Origin: DATAQC01 sp051005135 | GTDB taxonomy: Bacteria > Actinomycetota > Acidimicrobiia > Acidimicrobiales > AC-14 | Direction: 5' to 3' | Assembly (NCBI GenBank): GCA_051005135.1 | Contig: JBPCJQ010000061.1 | Span: forward strand, 1-9,597 | DNA: 9,597 bases | Shown: piece by piece, positions 1 through 9,122 of the stretch | How positions within the stretch are numbered: the stretch's first letter is position 1 | Layout of the letters: each line of letters opens with the position of its first letter | The notes under the pieces: model-generated | Seen by the model: the letters and a program-made list of their open reading frames with translations, nothing else | What the model was told of the DNA's origin: nothing | Database searches by the model: none | Position numbers and translations under genes: made by a program

Positions 1-37
1 TCAACCGGTTGGTGAGGCGTCGGGGTGGCTTTTTTTT

Positions 38-74
38 GGCGGGTTTTTGGCTGGCTCCCGCACAAACCCCCGCC
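38..74. repeat. Inverted repeat downstream of topA
   Basis: GGCGGG at 38-43 pairs with CCCGCC at 69-74, and adjacent TTT/AAA tracts can extend the stem across a small bulge. In the topA direction the hairpin is followed by a run of eight A rather than U, so it is not a standard intrinsic terminator. It could still protect or terminate the topA 3' end. The window edge hides the next gene. Confidence 0.35.
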
Positions 75-87
75 ACGAACCGACCGC

Positions 88-2784
88 CTACCGCTTGGCC
101 GTGCCCATGGCCTTGGCGGGCGCCTTCTTGGGCTTGGCCCTGACCTTGGCCTTGCCATTGTTGGCCTTGCCTTTGGTCTTGGTCTTGCCCTTGGCGGCGC
201 GGGCCCGGGGCTTGGCCGGTCCTAGGTCGCGCCGGTCTTGAAGCAACTCGGCGGCCCGTTCCAGGGTGATCTTGTCGACCGCGTCGCCGACCCGCAAGGA
301 GGCGTTGGTGGTGCCGTCGGTGACGTAGGGTCCGAAGCGGCCTTCGCGCACGGTGACAGGCTCGCCCGAGGCAGGGTCGACGCCCAGCTCGCGCAGGGGC
401 CCCTTGGGTGCGGACGCCCGGCCCCGCTTGGGCTGGGCCAGCACCGCCAGTGCCTCTTCGAGCGTCAGGGTGAAGATGCGCTCTTCGGTGTCGAGGCTCC
501 GGCTCTCGGCTCCCTTGCGCACGTAGGGCCCGTAGCGTCCCGTCTGCACGGTGACCTCGGCGCCGTCGGCGGGGTCGACGCCAACCACCCGGGGCAGGCT
601 CAGCAGCTTCAGGGCATCGTCGAGGGTGACGGTGTCGAGGCTCATGGTGGACAGCAGCGACGCGGTCCTAGGCTTTTCCCCTGAGCCATCGGTCTCACCC
701 AGCTGCACGTAGGGCCCGTAGCGACCGGCCTTCGCCACCACCGAGAGGCCGGTGGCGAGATCGGTGCCGAGGGCGCGGTCACCGCTGGGCGACTCGAGCA
801 GAGCCTCGGCCCGCTCCGCGGTGAGCTCGTCGGGTGCCATCTCGTCGGGGATGGCCGCCTTGTCGTCGCCGCGCTGCACGTAGGGCCCGTAGCGACCCAC
901 CCTCGCCACGATCTCCCGGCCTTCGCCGTCGGCGCCGATGGGGATGGAGTTGATCTCCCGGGCGTCGATGTCTTCCAGGCGCTCTTCGACCATGGCCTTC
1001 AGCCCCATGCGCCCATTGCCGAAGTAGAAGCGCGTCAACCAGGGCAGTGTCTCCTCGCTGCCGGCGGCGATGCCGTCGAGATCGTCTTCCATGCGGGCGG
1101 TGAACTCGTAGTCGACGAGGTCGGCGAAGTGACGCTCGAGCAGGGTGACGACGGCGAAGGCGGTGAACGACGGCACCAGCGCCGAGCCCTTCTTCCACAC
1201 GTAGCCGCGGTCCTGGATGGTGGCGATGATGGAGGCGTAGGTCGACGGCCGGCCCACGCCCAGCTCCTCGAGGCGCTTCACCAACGACGCCTCGGTGAAA
1301 CGAGCGGGAGGCGACGTGGTGTGGTCCTTGACCTCCAGGGCGTCCGCGGCCAGGGGGTCGCCGGCGGCGAGGGCAGGCAGGCGCACCTCCCGGTCCTCCA
1401 GGTCGCCCTGGGGGTCGTCGGAGCCCTCCACGTAGGCCCGCAGGAAGCCGGGGAACTCGATCACCTTGCCCGAGGCGCCCAGCTCGGCGTCCTCGCCCGA
1501 GGTGCTCGTTGCCCCCAGCCGCACCTGCACGCTCTGGCCCCGGGCGTCGGCCATCTGCGACGCGACGGTGCGCTTCCAGATGAGGTCGTACAGCGCCCGC
1601 TCGTCGGCACCCAGCTCGGGGGCCACCGAGTCGGGCGTGCGGAACATGTCGCCGGCGGGGCGGATGGCCTCGTGGGCCTCCTGGGCGTTCTTCACCTTCC
1701 GCGCGTAGCGGCGGGGTGTCTCGGGCACGTACTGCGGCCCGTACAGCTTGGCCGCCTGGGATCGCGCCGCCCTCACCGCGGCCTCCGCCAGGTTGGTGCT
1801 GTCGGTGCGCATGTAGGTGATGTAGCCGTTCTCGTAGAGGCGTTGGGCCACCGACATGGTGCGTTGGGAGCCGAAGCGCAGCTTGCGGCCCGCCTCCTGC
1901 TGCAGCGTCGAGGTCATGAACGGCGGGTAGGGCGAGCGCTTGTAGGGCTTGTCCTCCACCGAGCGCACCGCGAAGTCGGCGCCGGCCAGACGCTGCGCCA
2001 GGCCCTCGGCTGCGGCCCGGTCGAGCACCACCACGTCGGCCCCAGGAGCCAGCTCGCCCGTCTCGCCGAAGTCGCGGCCGGTGGCGACGCGGGTGCCGCC
2101 GAGGGATACGAGGGTAGCCCCGAAGGACTCGTCACCTCTGCTCTCAGAGAATGTTCCCTCCAGGCCGGCGTAGGACGCCGACCGGAAGCGCATGCGGGCC
2201 CGTTCCCGCTCCACCAAGATGCGAGTGGCCACGCTTTGCACCCGCCCTGCCGACAGCTTGGGGAGCACCTTCTTCCACAGCACGGGCGACACCTCGTAGC
2301 CGTAGAGGCGGTCGAGGATGCGCCGTGCCTCCTGGGCGTCGACCAGACGGCGGTCGAGGTCGCGGGTCTCCTCGACGGCCCGGCGGATGGCGGCGCCGGT
2401 GATCTCGTGGAAGACCATCCGCTTGACCGGCACCCGGGTCGGGGGCGACAGCACCTCCAGGAGGTGCCAGGCGATCGACTCGCCCTCGCGGTCCTCGTCG
2501 GTGGCGAGGTACAGCTCGTCTGCACCCTTCACCAGTTCCTTCAGCCTGCTGACCACCTGTTTCTTCTCCCGGGAGACGACGTACAAGGGCTTGAACCCGT
2601 TGTCGACGTCGACGCCGAGGCGGGCCCAGGCTTCGCCCTTGTGGGCGGCGGGAACGTCGGCGGCTCCCCGGGGCAGGTCGCGGATGTGGCCGACGGAGGA
2701 TTCGACCACGAAATCGCGCCCGAGGAAGCGCCCTATGGTGCGGGCCTTGGCGGGGGACTCGACGATCACGAGAGGCTTGGCCAC
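88..2784 (-). CDS. topA: DNA topoisomerase I (type IA), actinobacterial form
   Basis: This enzyme relaxes negative supercoils by cutting one DNA strand through a tyrosine-phosphate link and passing the other strand. Counting from the GTG at 2784 (898 aa), the TOPRIM domain begins MAKPLVIVESPAKA with Glu9. The metal motif DEDRE is at residues 96-100. The active-site tyrosine is Tyr324, in GYITYMRTDST. Four C-terminal repeats follow, each centred on GR[YF]GPYV, and then a basic tail rich in Lys and Ala. No cysteine occurs from the GTG onward, so the zinc fingers of the E. coli type are absent, as is usual in actinobacteria, where the basic tail is thought to hold DNA. The frame stays open upstream to 2886, with other possible starts at 2868 and 2844 (ATG). 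I chose the GTG because family members normally begin a few residues before VIVESPAKA. No clear Shine-Dalgarno site precedes it, so ATG 2844 remains possible. Confidence 0.97.
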   Translation of the reverse strand: MAKPLVIVESPAKARTIGRFLGRDFVVESSVGHIRDLPRGAADVPAAHKGEAWARLGVDVDNGFKPLYVVSREKKQVVSRLKELVKGADELYLATDEDREGESIAWHLLEVLSPPTRVPVKRMVFHEITGAAIRRAVEETRDLDRRLVDAQEARRILDRLYGYEVSPVLWKKVLPKLSAGRVQSVATRILVERERARMRFRSASYAGLEGTFSESRGDESFGATLVSLGGTRVATGRDFGETGELAPGADVVVLDRAAAEGLAQRLAGADFAVRSVEDKPYKRSPYPPFMTSTLQQEAGRKLRFGSQRTMSVAQRLYENGYITYMRTDSTNLAEAAVRAARSQAAKLYGPQYVPETPRRYARKVKNAQEAHEAIRPAGDMFRTPDSVAPELGADERALYDLIWKRTVASQMADARGQSVQVRLGATSTSGEDAELGASGKVIEFPGFLRAYVEGSDDPQGDLEDREVRLPALAAGDPLAADALEVKDHTTSPPARFTEASLVKRLEELGVGRPSTYASIIATIQDRGYVWKKGSALVPSFTAFAVVTLLERHFADLVDYEFTARMEDDLDGIAAGSEETLPWLTRFYFGNGRMGLKAMVEERLEDIDAREINSIPIGADGEGREIVARVGRYGPYVQRGDDKAAIPDEMAPDELTAERAEALLESPSGDRALGTDLATGLSVVAKAGRYGPYVQLGETDGSGEKPRTASLLSTMSLDTVTLDDALKLLSLPRVVGVDPADGAEVTVQTGRYGPYVRKGAESRSLDTEERIFTLTLEEALAVLAQPKRGRASAPKGPLRELGVDPASGEPVTVREGRFGPYVTDGTTNASLRVGDAVDKITLERAAELLQDRRDLGPAKPRARAAKGKTKTKGKANNGKAKVRAKPKKAPAKAMGTAKR
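92..220 (-). other. Lysine/alanine-rich C-terminal tail of TopA
   Basis: The last roughly 40 codons of topA encode a low-complexity basic segment of short K, A, G and P repeats (for example AAKGKTKTKGKA). Such tails are known in mycobacterial and Streptomyces TopA, where they promote DNA binding and processivity. The role here is inferred from that precedent. Confidence 0.8.
321..897 (-). repeat. Four intragenic repeats encoding GR[YF]GPYV modules in topA
   Basis: The topoisomerase C-terminal repeats are visible as DNA repeats. On the + strand, GCACGTAGGGCCCGTAGCG occurs at 519-537, 705-723 and 876-894, and the last two copies agree further, to GACC. A diverged fourth copy (ACGTAGGGTCCGAAGCGG) lies near 322-339. 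The spacing is about 170-195 bp, one protein module each. These are coding repeats, not a mobile or regulatory array. Confidence 0.85.
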
Positions 2785-2863
2785 GACACGAGAGGTTGGG
2801 CAGGTCTCGACGCCGTTGTCAAACGACTGGCGGCTCTCGGTCATGCACAGGCGGCTACCCCCA

Positions 2864-2893
2864 ACCATACATAAGCCGAACCGCACGGCAACG
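2864..2893 (-). promoter_or_regulatory. Candidate topA promoter
   Basis: Reading the minus strand, TTGCCG is followed after 16 nt by TATGGT (2864-2869 on the + strand). This resembles a -35/-10 pair and predicts a transcript start near 2857. That would rule out the starts at 2886 and 2868 and leave ATG 2844 or GTG 2784. The match to consensus is modest. Confidence 0.25.
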
Positions 2894-2947
2894 TTGGACG
2901 GCGGGCTTGGCGACTACCGTGGCCGACGTGTGCGCCGGGGCAGGGGT

Positions 2948-3320
2948 CAGCAAGGTGCGTTCTACAAGCTCCGAAGGCGCGGCATCGACATCGACGCTCC
3001 GAAACACAGAGTGGGACGGGCCAGATCACGGTCGGCGAAGCGATCGGCCGAGTCCCCGAGCGTTTGAAGCCCGACCAGCCGCTGCACGAGATCGTCAAGC
3101 GGTTCGCGAGCGAGCGAGCCGACTCGCTGCCGGTGACCGAGGACGACGGGTCGCTGATCGGCGTCATCGCTGTCGTCGACGTGGAGCGCGCCATGGCCAC
3201 GGGACTCACCAGAGCGCCGGCGCCGTGACCCTGGGGCGCGACGTCGCCCGGTTACAAGCGTCCGATTCCCTCGAGGACGTCGTCCAAGCGATCCTTGCTC
3301 AGCGCGGCGAGAACGCCTCA
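2948..3320 (+). pseudogene. Remnant of a ClC-type chloride channel C-terminal (tandem CBS) region
   Basis: Three pieces of one protein lie in order but in three frames. At 2948-3007, GAFYKLRRRGIDIDAPKH resembles the linker after the ClC membrane domain. At 3019-3228, a nearly complete CBS domain runs from GQITVGEAIGRVP through ADSLPVTEDDGSLIGVIAVV to a TGA at 3226-3228. At 3222-3320, VTLGRDVARLQASDSLEDVV looks like the start of a second CBS domain and then fades. No membrane portion and no start codon are present. Two frameshifts and loss of both ends make this a pseudogene. The assignment to ClC rather than another CBS protein rests on the KLRRRGIDID-type linker followed by two CBS domains, a family arrangement recalled from memory. 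It points away from topA. Confidence 0.6.
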
Positions 3321-3440
3321 CACGCGGATCCTAACCAGTCCGACTACCTGCTCACCGTGCGGGTCAGTACACAGACCGCGTGGCGAACCCCAGATCCAAC
3401 GTCGAAGGTAGCGACGCGACCCTTGGGTTTTCGGGATCAA
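3321..3440. other. Spacer with no recognisable gene
   Basis: Between the decayed second CBS domain and the vapB promoter I see no convincing coding sequence, RNA gene or repeat. It is probably further decay of the channel gene. Confidence 0.4.
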
Positions 3441-3457
3441 TCTGATGCGTCTGATGC
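3441..3457 (+). repeat. Tandem direct repeat in front of vapB (possible operator)
   Basis: TCTGATGC occurs twice, at 3441-3448 and 3450-3457, with a 9-bp period and directly upstream of the TAGAAT -10 box. Ribbon-helix-helix antitoxins bind short repeated sites over their own promoter, so this is a plausible VapB operator. Function is inferred from position only. Confidence 0.4.
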
Positions 3458-3472
3458 TAGAATAACGACACC
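3458..3472 (+). promoter_or_regulatory. Candidate vapBC -10 box, near-leaderless start
   Basis: TAGAAT at 3458-3463 is a good -10 hexamer. A start about 7 nt later falls at about 3470, only a few nucleotides before ATG 3473. No Shine-Dalgarno sequence precedes the ATG, which fits leaderless translation, common in actinobacteria. A -35 element is not obvious. Confidence 0.4.
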
Positions 3473-3718
3473 ATGCGCACCACCATCACGTTGGACCACG
3501 ACGTCGCGGCGCTGATCGACAGCGAGAGGGCTCGTACCGGCGAGTCGTTTCGTGCCGCGGTCAACCGGCTGGTCCGGCGTGGAGCGTTCGTCAGCTCGCC
3601 GTCGGCGCCACCCTCGCTGCCGGAGCTCCCAGGCTGTCCGGTGCTCGACGTGTCCGACGTGTCGGCGGTGCTCGGCGCCCTCGACGACGAGCGGCGCGCC
3701 CAACGCGGCATCACGTGA
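3473..3718 (+). CDS. vapB: VapB-type ribbon-helix-helix antitoxin
   Basis: This 81-aa protein begins MRTTITLDHDVAALIDSERA, the pattern of a ribbon-helix-helix DNA-binding domain: a beta strand at residues 1-7, a helix around 9-20, then GESFRAAVNRLVRRG as the second helix. The remaining 40 residues are Pro/Ser-rich and end in an acidic stretch, as expected for the flexible part that wraps and blocks the toxin. Its TGA overlaps the GTG of the next gene (GTGA at 3715-3718), giving translational coupling and a fixed toxin partner. It should repress its own operon, more tightly when bound to VapC. Gene name by family type, not by close identity to a studied system. Confidence 0.85.
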   Translation: MRTTITLDHDVAALIDSERARTGESFRAAVNRLVRRGAFVSSPSAPPSLPELPGCPVLDVSDVSAVLGALDDERRAQRGIT

Positions 3719-4161
3719 CGCTCGTCGACACGAACCTGCTCGTCTACGCGACGTTCGCCGACGCGCCGGAGCACGACCCGGCTCGGGGGTGGCTGTCCGA
3801 GCGCCTCACCGACGGCGACGGAACCGTCGTGTTGTGCTGGCCGGTGCTCTACGCGTTCCTGCGACTGGTGACGAGCCCAAGGGTGTTCGGGCGCCACGCC
3901 GTCTCGGTCAGAGAAGGTTGGTCCACGATGGCGGCCTACCTCGGCCAGCCGGCCGTGCGACTCGTCGCCCCGACCAGGGGCCACCGGGCCATCGCCGCCG
4001 ACTTGGCCGCAACTCCGGGCCTGCGCAGCGACGATGTCCCCGACATCGAGATCGCTGCGCTCGCCATCGAGCACGGGTTGGTGCTGGCTTCGCACGACCA
4101 CGGCTTCCGCCGCTTCTCGGGACTACGGGTCGTCGATCCCCTCACTAACAACGCCGTATAG
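3715..4161 (+). CDS. vapC: VapC-type PIN-domain ribonuclease toxin
   Basis: This 148-aa PIN-domain protein starts at GTG 3715 with MTLVDTNLLVYATFADAPEH, the usual VapC opening with catalytic Asp5. Later acidic residues are Asp110 in VPDIEIAALAIEHG and Asp128 in SHDHGFRRFSGLRVVDPL. The segment CWPVLYAFLRLVTSPRVFGR identifies the subgroup seen in many mycobacterial VapCs. At the position where many PIN proteins carry a Glu, no acidic residue is visible. The family cleaves RNA (tRNA or rRNA sites) using Mg2+ or Mn2+ and is held inactive by VapB. The reading frame is intact and the gene is coupled to vapB, so the pair looks functional. The cellular target cannot be told from sequence. Confidence 0.88.
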   Translation: MTLVDTNLLVYATFADAPEHDPARGWLSERLTDGDGTVVLCWPVLYAFLRLVTSPRVFGRHAVSVREGWSTMAAYLGQPAVRLVAPTRGHRAIAADLAATPGLRSDDVPDIEIAALAIEHGLVLASHDHGFRRFSGLRVVDPLTNNAV

Positions 4162-4242
4162 CGGGGGCTGGCCCTGCCCCTCCGGCCGGTGGGGGGCCGT
4201 GCCGACCCTCGGACCGGAAGGCGCCGTGGCCTCGCGTCATTG

Positions 4243-4255
4243 CCCCTGTGAGGGG
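4243..4255. terminator. Weak hairpin between convergent vapC and hppA
   Basis: CCCCT (4243-4247), loop GTG, AGGGG (4251-4255) forms a short GC-rich hairpin in the 121-bp gap between the convergent genes. No proper T-run follows on either strand, so an intrinsic terminator is possible but weakly supported. Confidence 0.25.
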
Positions 4256-4282
4256 GCCTTTGCGCGGGCGACGCTGTCTCCT

Positions 4283-6594
<2,312 letters not shown>

Positions 6595-6598
<4 letters not shown>

Positions 6599-7299
6599 AC
6601 TGGCTGCTCCTCTCGGGATGGCGCACTGGGGCCGGCGTCGGGCTCGAGCTTCACGAATATCTGGCGGGCGACACGGTCGCCCACGGTGCGGTCGGTCTCT
6701 TCCACGCGGACCACCATGGGTCCGTCGAAGGGGTGCTTCTCGCGTACCTCCACCACGACGCCGGGCCGCAGGCCGAGGGTCTCGAGGAAGGCGACCAGGT
6801 CGGCGTCGGTGGAGCCCGGTAGCGCCACAACGGCCACGTCACCGGGCTCCAGGTCGTACAGAGGTGGGAGAGCGGGTATGTCGCGTCCCTCGGCCTCGGG
6901 GATCGGGAAGCCGTGGGGGCAAGACGTGGGCCGGTCGAGGGCGACGAACATGCGGTCCTCGACCTCGGCCGGCAGCTCGTGCTCGAAGGTGGCGGCCAGG
7001 CGGTCGGCCTCGTTCCACGGGTAGCCCAACATGTCGGACAGGAAGCGCTCGACGATGCGGTGCCGGCGGATGGCGGCGACGGCCGTGGCCCGGCCGGAAT
7101 CGGTGAGCTCCACCCCCCGATAGAGCTTGTGGTCGACCAGGCCCCGTTCCGCCAACCGCTTCACCAGCGCGGTGGCCGTGCCGGGCGAGACCCCCAGGGC
7201 ATCGGCCAGGGCCCCGGTGTGGGCGTCGCTGCCGTTGCGGTACAGGCGGTACAGCGCCTTGAGTGCTTCGCGCTCGGACTTGGTGAGGATCGGTTCCAT
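6595..7299 (-). CDS. DtxR/MntR-family metal-dependent transcriptional repressor
   Basis: This 234-aa protein has the three-domain DtxR/IdeR layout. A winged helix lies at about 5-70 (GALADALGVSPGTATALVKR as helix-turn-helix, KLYRGVELTDSG as wing). A dimerisation and metal domain lies at about 71-145, and a C-terminal SH3-like (FeoA) domain at about 155-225. Aligned by eye to DtxR, ancillary ligands His79/Glu83 are kept (His80, Glu84), as are Glu105/His106 (Glu106, His107). Met10 becomes Glu11, Cys102 becomes Ala103 and His98 becomes Asp99. The site is therefore neither classic Fe-type nor classic MntR-type, and the metal is uncertain. The frame extends to a TTG at 7338, but ATG 7299 gives the normal family start and follows a good promoter. 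The stop overlaps hppA as ATGA, so both are probably one transcript. Confidence 0.9.
6607..6611 (-). promoter_or_regulatory. Shine-Dalgarno site for hppA inside the dtxR-type gene
   Basis: The minus strand reads GAGAGGAG, then 8 nt, then ATG (6598). It lies in the last codons of the repressor gene and supports the ATG overlapping the repressor stop as the true hppA start. Confidence 0.6.
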
Positions 7300-7315
7300 G
7301 GCTTTGGTCGACGAG

Positions 7316-7345
7316 AACCTAGATTTCGTCGAGGACAAAGGTCAA
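7316..7345 (-). promoter_or_regulatory. Candidate promoter of the repressor-hppA operon
   Basis: On the minus strand, TTGACC (7340-7345) is separated by 18 nt from TAGGTT (7316-7321), placing a start near 7309, about 10 nt before ATG 7299. The -35 match is good and the -10 fair. ACCT (7317-7320) and AGGT (7339-7342) form a loose dyad across it, a possible but weak autoregulatory site. Confidence 0.4.
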
Positions 7346-7581
7346 GCGGTGGCTGCTGGGAATCTTGGAGCGCAGGTTCGATCCTCTGCGTCGACGAGGC
7401 GGTGGCCTCCAACTACTGCCGACTGGCCGCCGCAGTGGTAGCCGCCGGCCGCCAACCTCGAGCCCGCACCATGGACCCCCTGATCGCCGCCACCGCCCAC
7501 GCCCACTCCGCTCGCCTCTATACCCGCAACGCAGCCGACCTGGCCGGGATCGATGGGCTGGTCGATATCGTCGCCGTCTGA
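7341..7581 (+). pseudogene. 3' remnant of a second PIN-domain (VapC-like) toxin gene
   Basis: At 7381-7581 the frame encodes VDEAVASNYCRLAAAVVAAG, then ARTMDPLIAATAHAHSARLY, then TRNAADLAGIDGLVDIVAV and a TGA. This is the second half of a PIN domain, including the Asp in MDPLIAATA and the TRNxxDLAG motif. Just upstream, in another frame (7341-7388), WLLGILERRFDPL continues the same fold, so a frameshift lies near 7386-7392. The 5' half with the first catalytic Asp is missing and is replaced by the promoter region of the divergent repressor gene. No partner antitoxin is visible. It is a dead fragment, of a different PIN subgroup from the intact VapC at 3715. The IS110 element lies just after its stop. 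Confidence 0.7.
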
Positions 7582-7583
7582 TT

Positions 7584-7586
7584 CCC
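7584..7586. other. Core dinucleotide at the IS110 right end
   Basis: CCC follows CGTCTGATT at the end of the PIN remnant. CC at 7585-7586 is the preferred core, because then nine bases of the neighbouring target half-site match the predicted target loop. One base of ambiguity remains. Confidence 0.5.
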
Positions 7587-7602
7587 TATGGAGGATCGGT
7601 TG

Positions 7603-9063
7603 TCAAGAGGCTCTTTTAGCCGAACTGGTGTTCGAGTGATTGACAGGGGCAGGACAAGAGGCCGACGATGCCGGGTGGGGAAGGTCGCCCCGTTCGCCTG
7701 CGCCTCGAGCGCCGGGCTTCGATCGTCCCGCAGGGACGTTCTTGGGGGCCTTCCCCGCCTTCTTGGATCGCCGACGGGCCCGGACGTCGGCGGGCACGGT
7801 CCAGTGCTCGGCGATGATGGCCTTGGCTTCGTCGGGGCCCACCGGACGGTCGTCGGTGTCGCAGATGACGTAGGGCATGGCCCGGTCCATCACCGCCCAG
7901 GCCCGCTCGGCCAGGTTGGCGGCCACCACGCAGAGGGCGCCAAGATGGTCCTTGCCCCGCTCGACCATCTGGCGGTAGTAGATGCGGGCCAGCTGGGGGT
8001 CCTGCTTGCGGGCGGTATCCGCGGCGCGCACCAGCGTCGTGCGCAGCAACGACGAGCCGGCCTTGGACATGGGCTGGCCTTTGCGGTCGGTGTCGCCGGT
8101 CTCGGATGCCTTGGGGGCCAGGCCGGTGAAGGACCGGAACTGGCGGCCTCGGCGGAACCGGGCTGGGTCACCCATGGCGGCGACGAGGGCGGGGCCTCCC
8201 ACGTCGGCCAGGCCGGGCAGGGAACGGGCCAGGGCGCCGGGGTCGACCCAGCGGTAGCAGTCCTCCCGCTCGGCGGCGTGGGTGGCGAGCTCGGCCTGGG
8301 TGGCCCGCAGCAGGCGCACCTCGGTGGCCACCTCGGCGGCCAGGTCGGCGAACGCGACGGCGGGGTGCCCGGCGTAGAGCGCGATTGCAGCACGGGCGGC
8401 GTCGAGCCATTGCTCGGCTCGCTCGGCGCCCTGGTGGTTGTGCGACGCCTTGGCGATCACCGCGCTGATCCGCTTGGCACCCGCTTTGACCAGGGCGTTC
8501 GGGTCGGCCCAGTGTTCCAGCACCGCCAGGTCTGCCGCGCCCAGGTCACCGGTGAGCGGGGTCATGGGCATGAGTTGGCGGACCAGGTCTTTGATCCGGC
8601 GTTTGTGGTCGGCGCCGGCCATGGTGAGGCGGTCACAGGCCCGCACCCGACGGTCCAGCGCGGCGCGTTCTTCGCCCGGCAGGCGCAGCGGCTGCAGGCC
8701 GGCGGGGTCGAACAGCGGCAGGCGGGCCAGGGTATCGGCGTCGATGCCGTTGGTCTTGGTGTGGCGGGACAAGAACCGTCGGAGGTCGGCCGCTTTGGCC
8801 GAGCTCACCCGGTGCACGACGTGGCCCCGGGCGGCGAAGAACACCGCGATGGGCAGCCACGCCGGTCCCGTCGGCTCGATCACCACCTCCAGACGGGTGC
8901 TCGCCGGGCAGCCGGCCAGGGCGGCCGTTTCGACCTCGGTGAGGCTGTCGACGGTTGGCCACGCCTTGCGCTTGGCCACGGTGTTGCCCTCGCCGTCGAG
9001 CACTCGCACGGTGTGGGCGCTGGCGATGCCCAAGTCGATGCCGACCAGGCGCCTGTGGTTCAT
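7603..9063 (-). CDS. IS110-family transposase (DEDD recombinase)
   Basis: This is a 486-aa transposase. The N-terminal RuvC-like domain starts MNHRRLVGIDLG with Asp10. Glu63 follows in VIEPTG, and the third motif reads KTNGIDADTLARLP with Asp108. The C-terminal Tnp_IS116/IS110/IS902 domain has SLPGLADVGGPALVAAMGDP, then RFRRGRQFRSFTGLAP, then MSKAGSSLLRTTLVRAAD, where Ser337/Ser338 is the expected attacking serine. A basic tail follows. ATG 9063 is chosen because AAGGAG lies 5 nt upstream; the frame stays open to 9177, but that part is leader RNA. The third DEDD position, usually Asp three residues before the last Asp, reads Asn105 here, so activity is not certain. It acts with the predicted bridge RNA just upstream. 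Confidence 0.95.
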   Translation of the reverse strand: MNHRRLVGIDLGIASAHTVRVLDGEGNTVAKRKAWPTVDSLTEVETAALAGCPASTRLEVVIEPTGPAWLPIAVFFAARGHVVHRVSSAKAADLRRFLSRHTKTNGIDADTLARLPLFDPAGLQPLRLPGEERAALDRRVRACDRLTMAGADHKRRIKDLVRQLMPMTPLTGDLGAADLAVLEHWADPNALVKAGAKRISAVIAKASHNHQGAERAEQWLDAARAAIALYAGHPAVAFADLAAEVATEVRLLRATQAELATHAAEREDCYRWVDPGALARSLPGLADVGGPALVAAMGDPARFRRGRQFRSFTGLAPKASETGDTDRKGQPMSKAGSSLLRTTLVRAADTARKQDPQLARIYYRQMVERGKDHLGALCVVAANLAERAWAVMDRAMPYVICDTDDRPVGPDEAKAIIAEHWTVPADVRARRRSKKAGKAPKNVPAGRSKPGARGAGERGDLPHPASSASCPAPVNHSNTSSAKRAS

Positions 9064-9068
9064 CTCGT

Positions 9069-9074
9069 CTCCTT
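9069..9074 (-). promoter_or_regulatory. Shine-Dalgarno site of the IS110 transposase
   Basis: The minus strand reads AAGGAG, then ACGAG, then ATG (9063). It is the strongest ribosome binding site in the window and decides the start against the in-frame ATGs at 9177 and 9168. Confidence 0.8.
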
Positions 9075-9122
9075 CGCTCGTGTCGGTTCCACCGGCTCGC
9101 CCGCAGGGACGACGCACGTCTT

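Noticed and set aside
30..37. T8 run as an intrinsic terminator on the + strand
   Set aside because: No stem-loop directly precedes it and no + strand gene is visible upstream within the window.
1129..2874. A 581-codon + strand frame antisense to topA
   Set aside because: Shadow of topA codon bias; no recognisable motif.
7371..7390. GGTTCGATCC flanked by CGCAG/CTGCG, resembling a tRNA T-arm
   Set aside because: The loop is 10 nt rather than 7, no anticodon arm or acceptor stem lies upstream, and the bases are explained by the PIN remnant codons RRFDPL.
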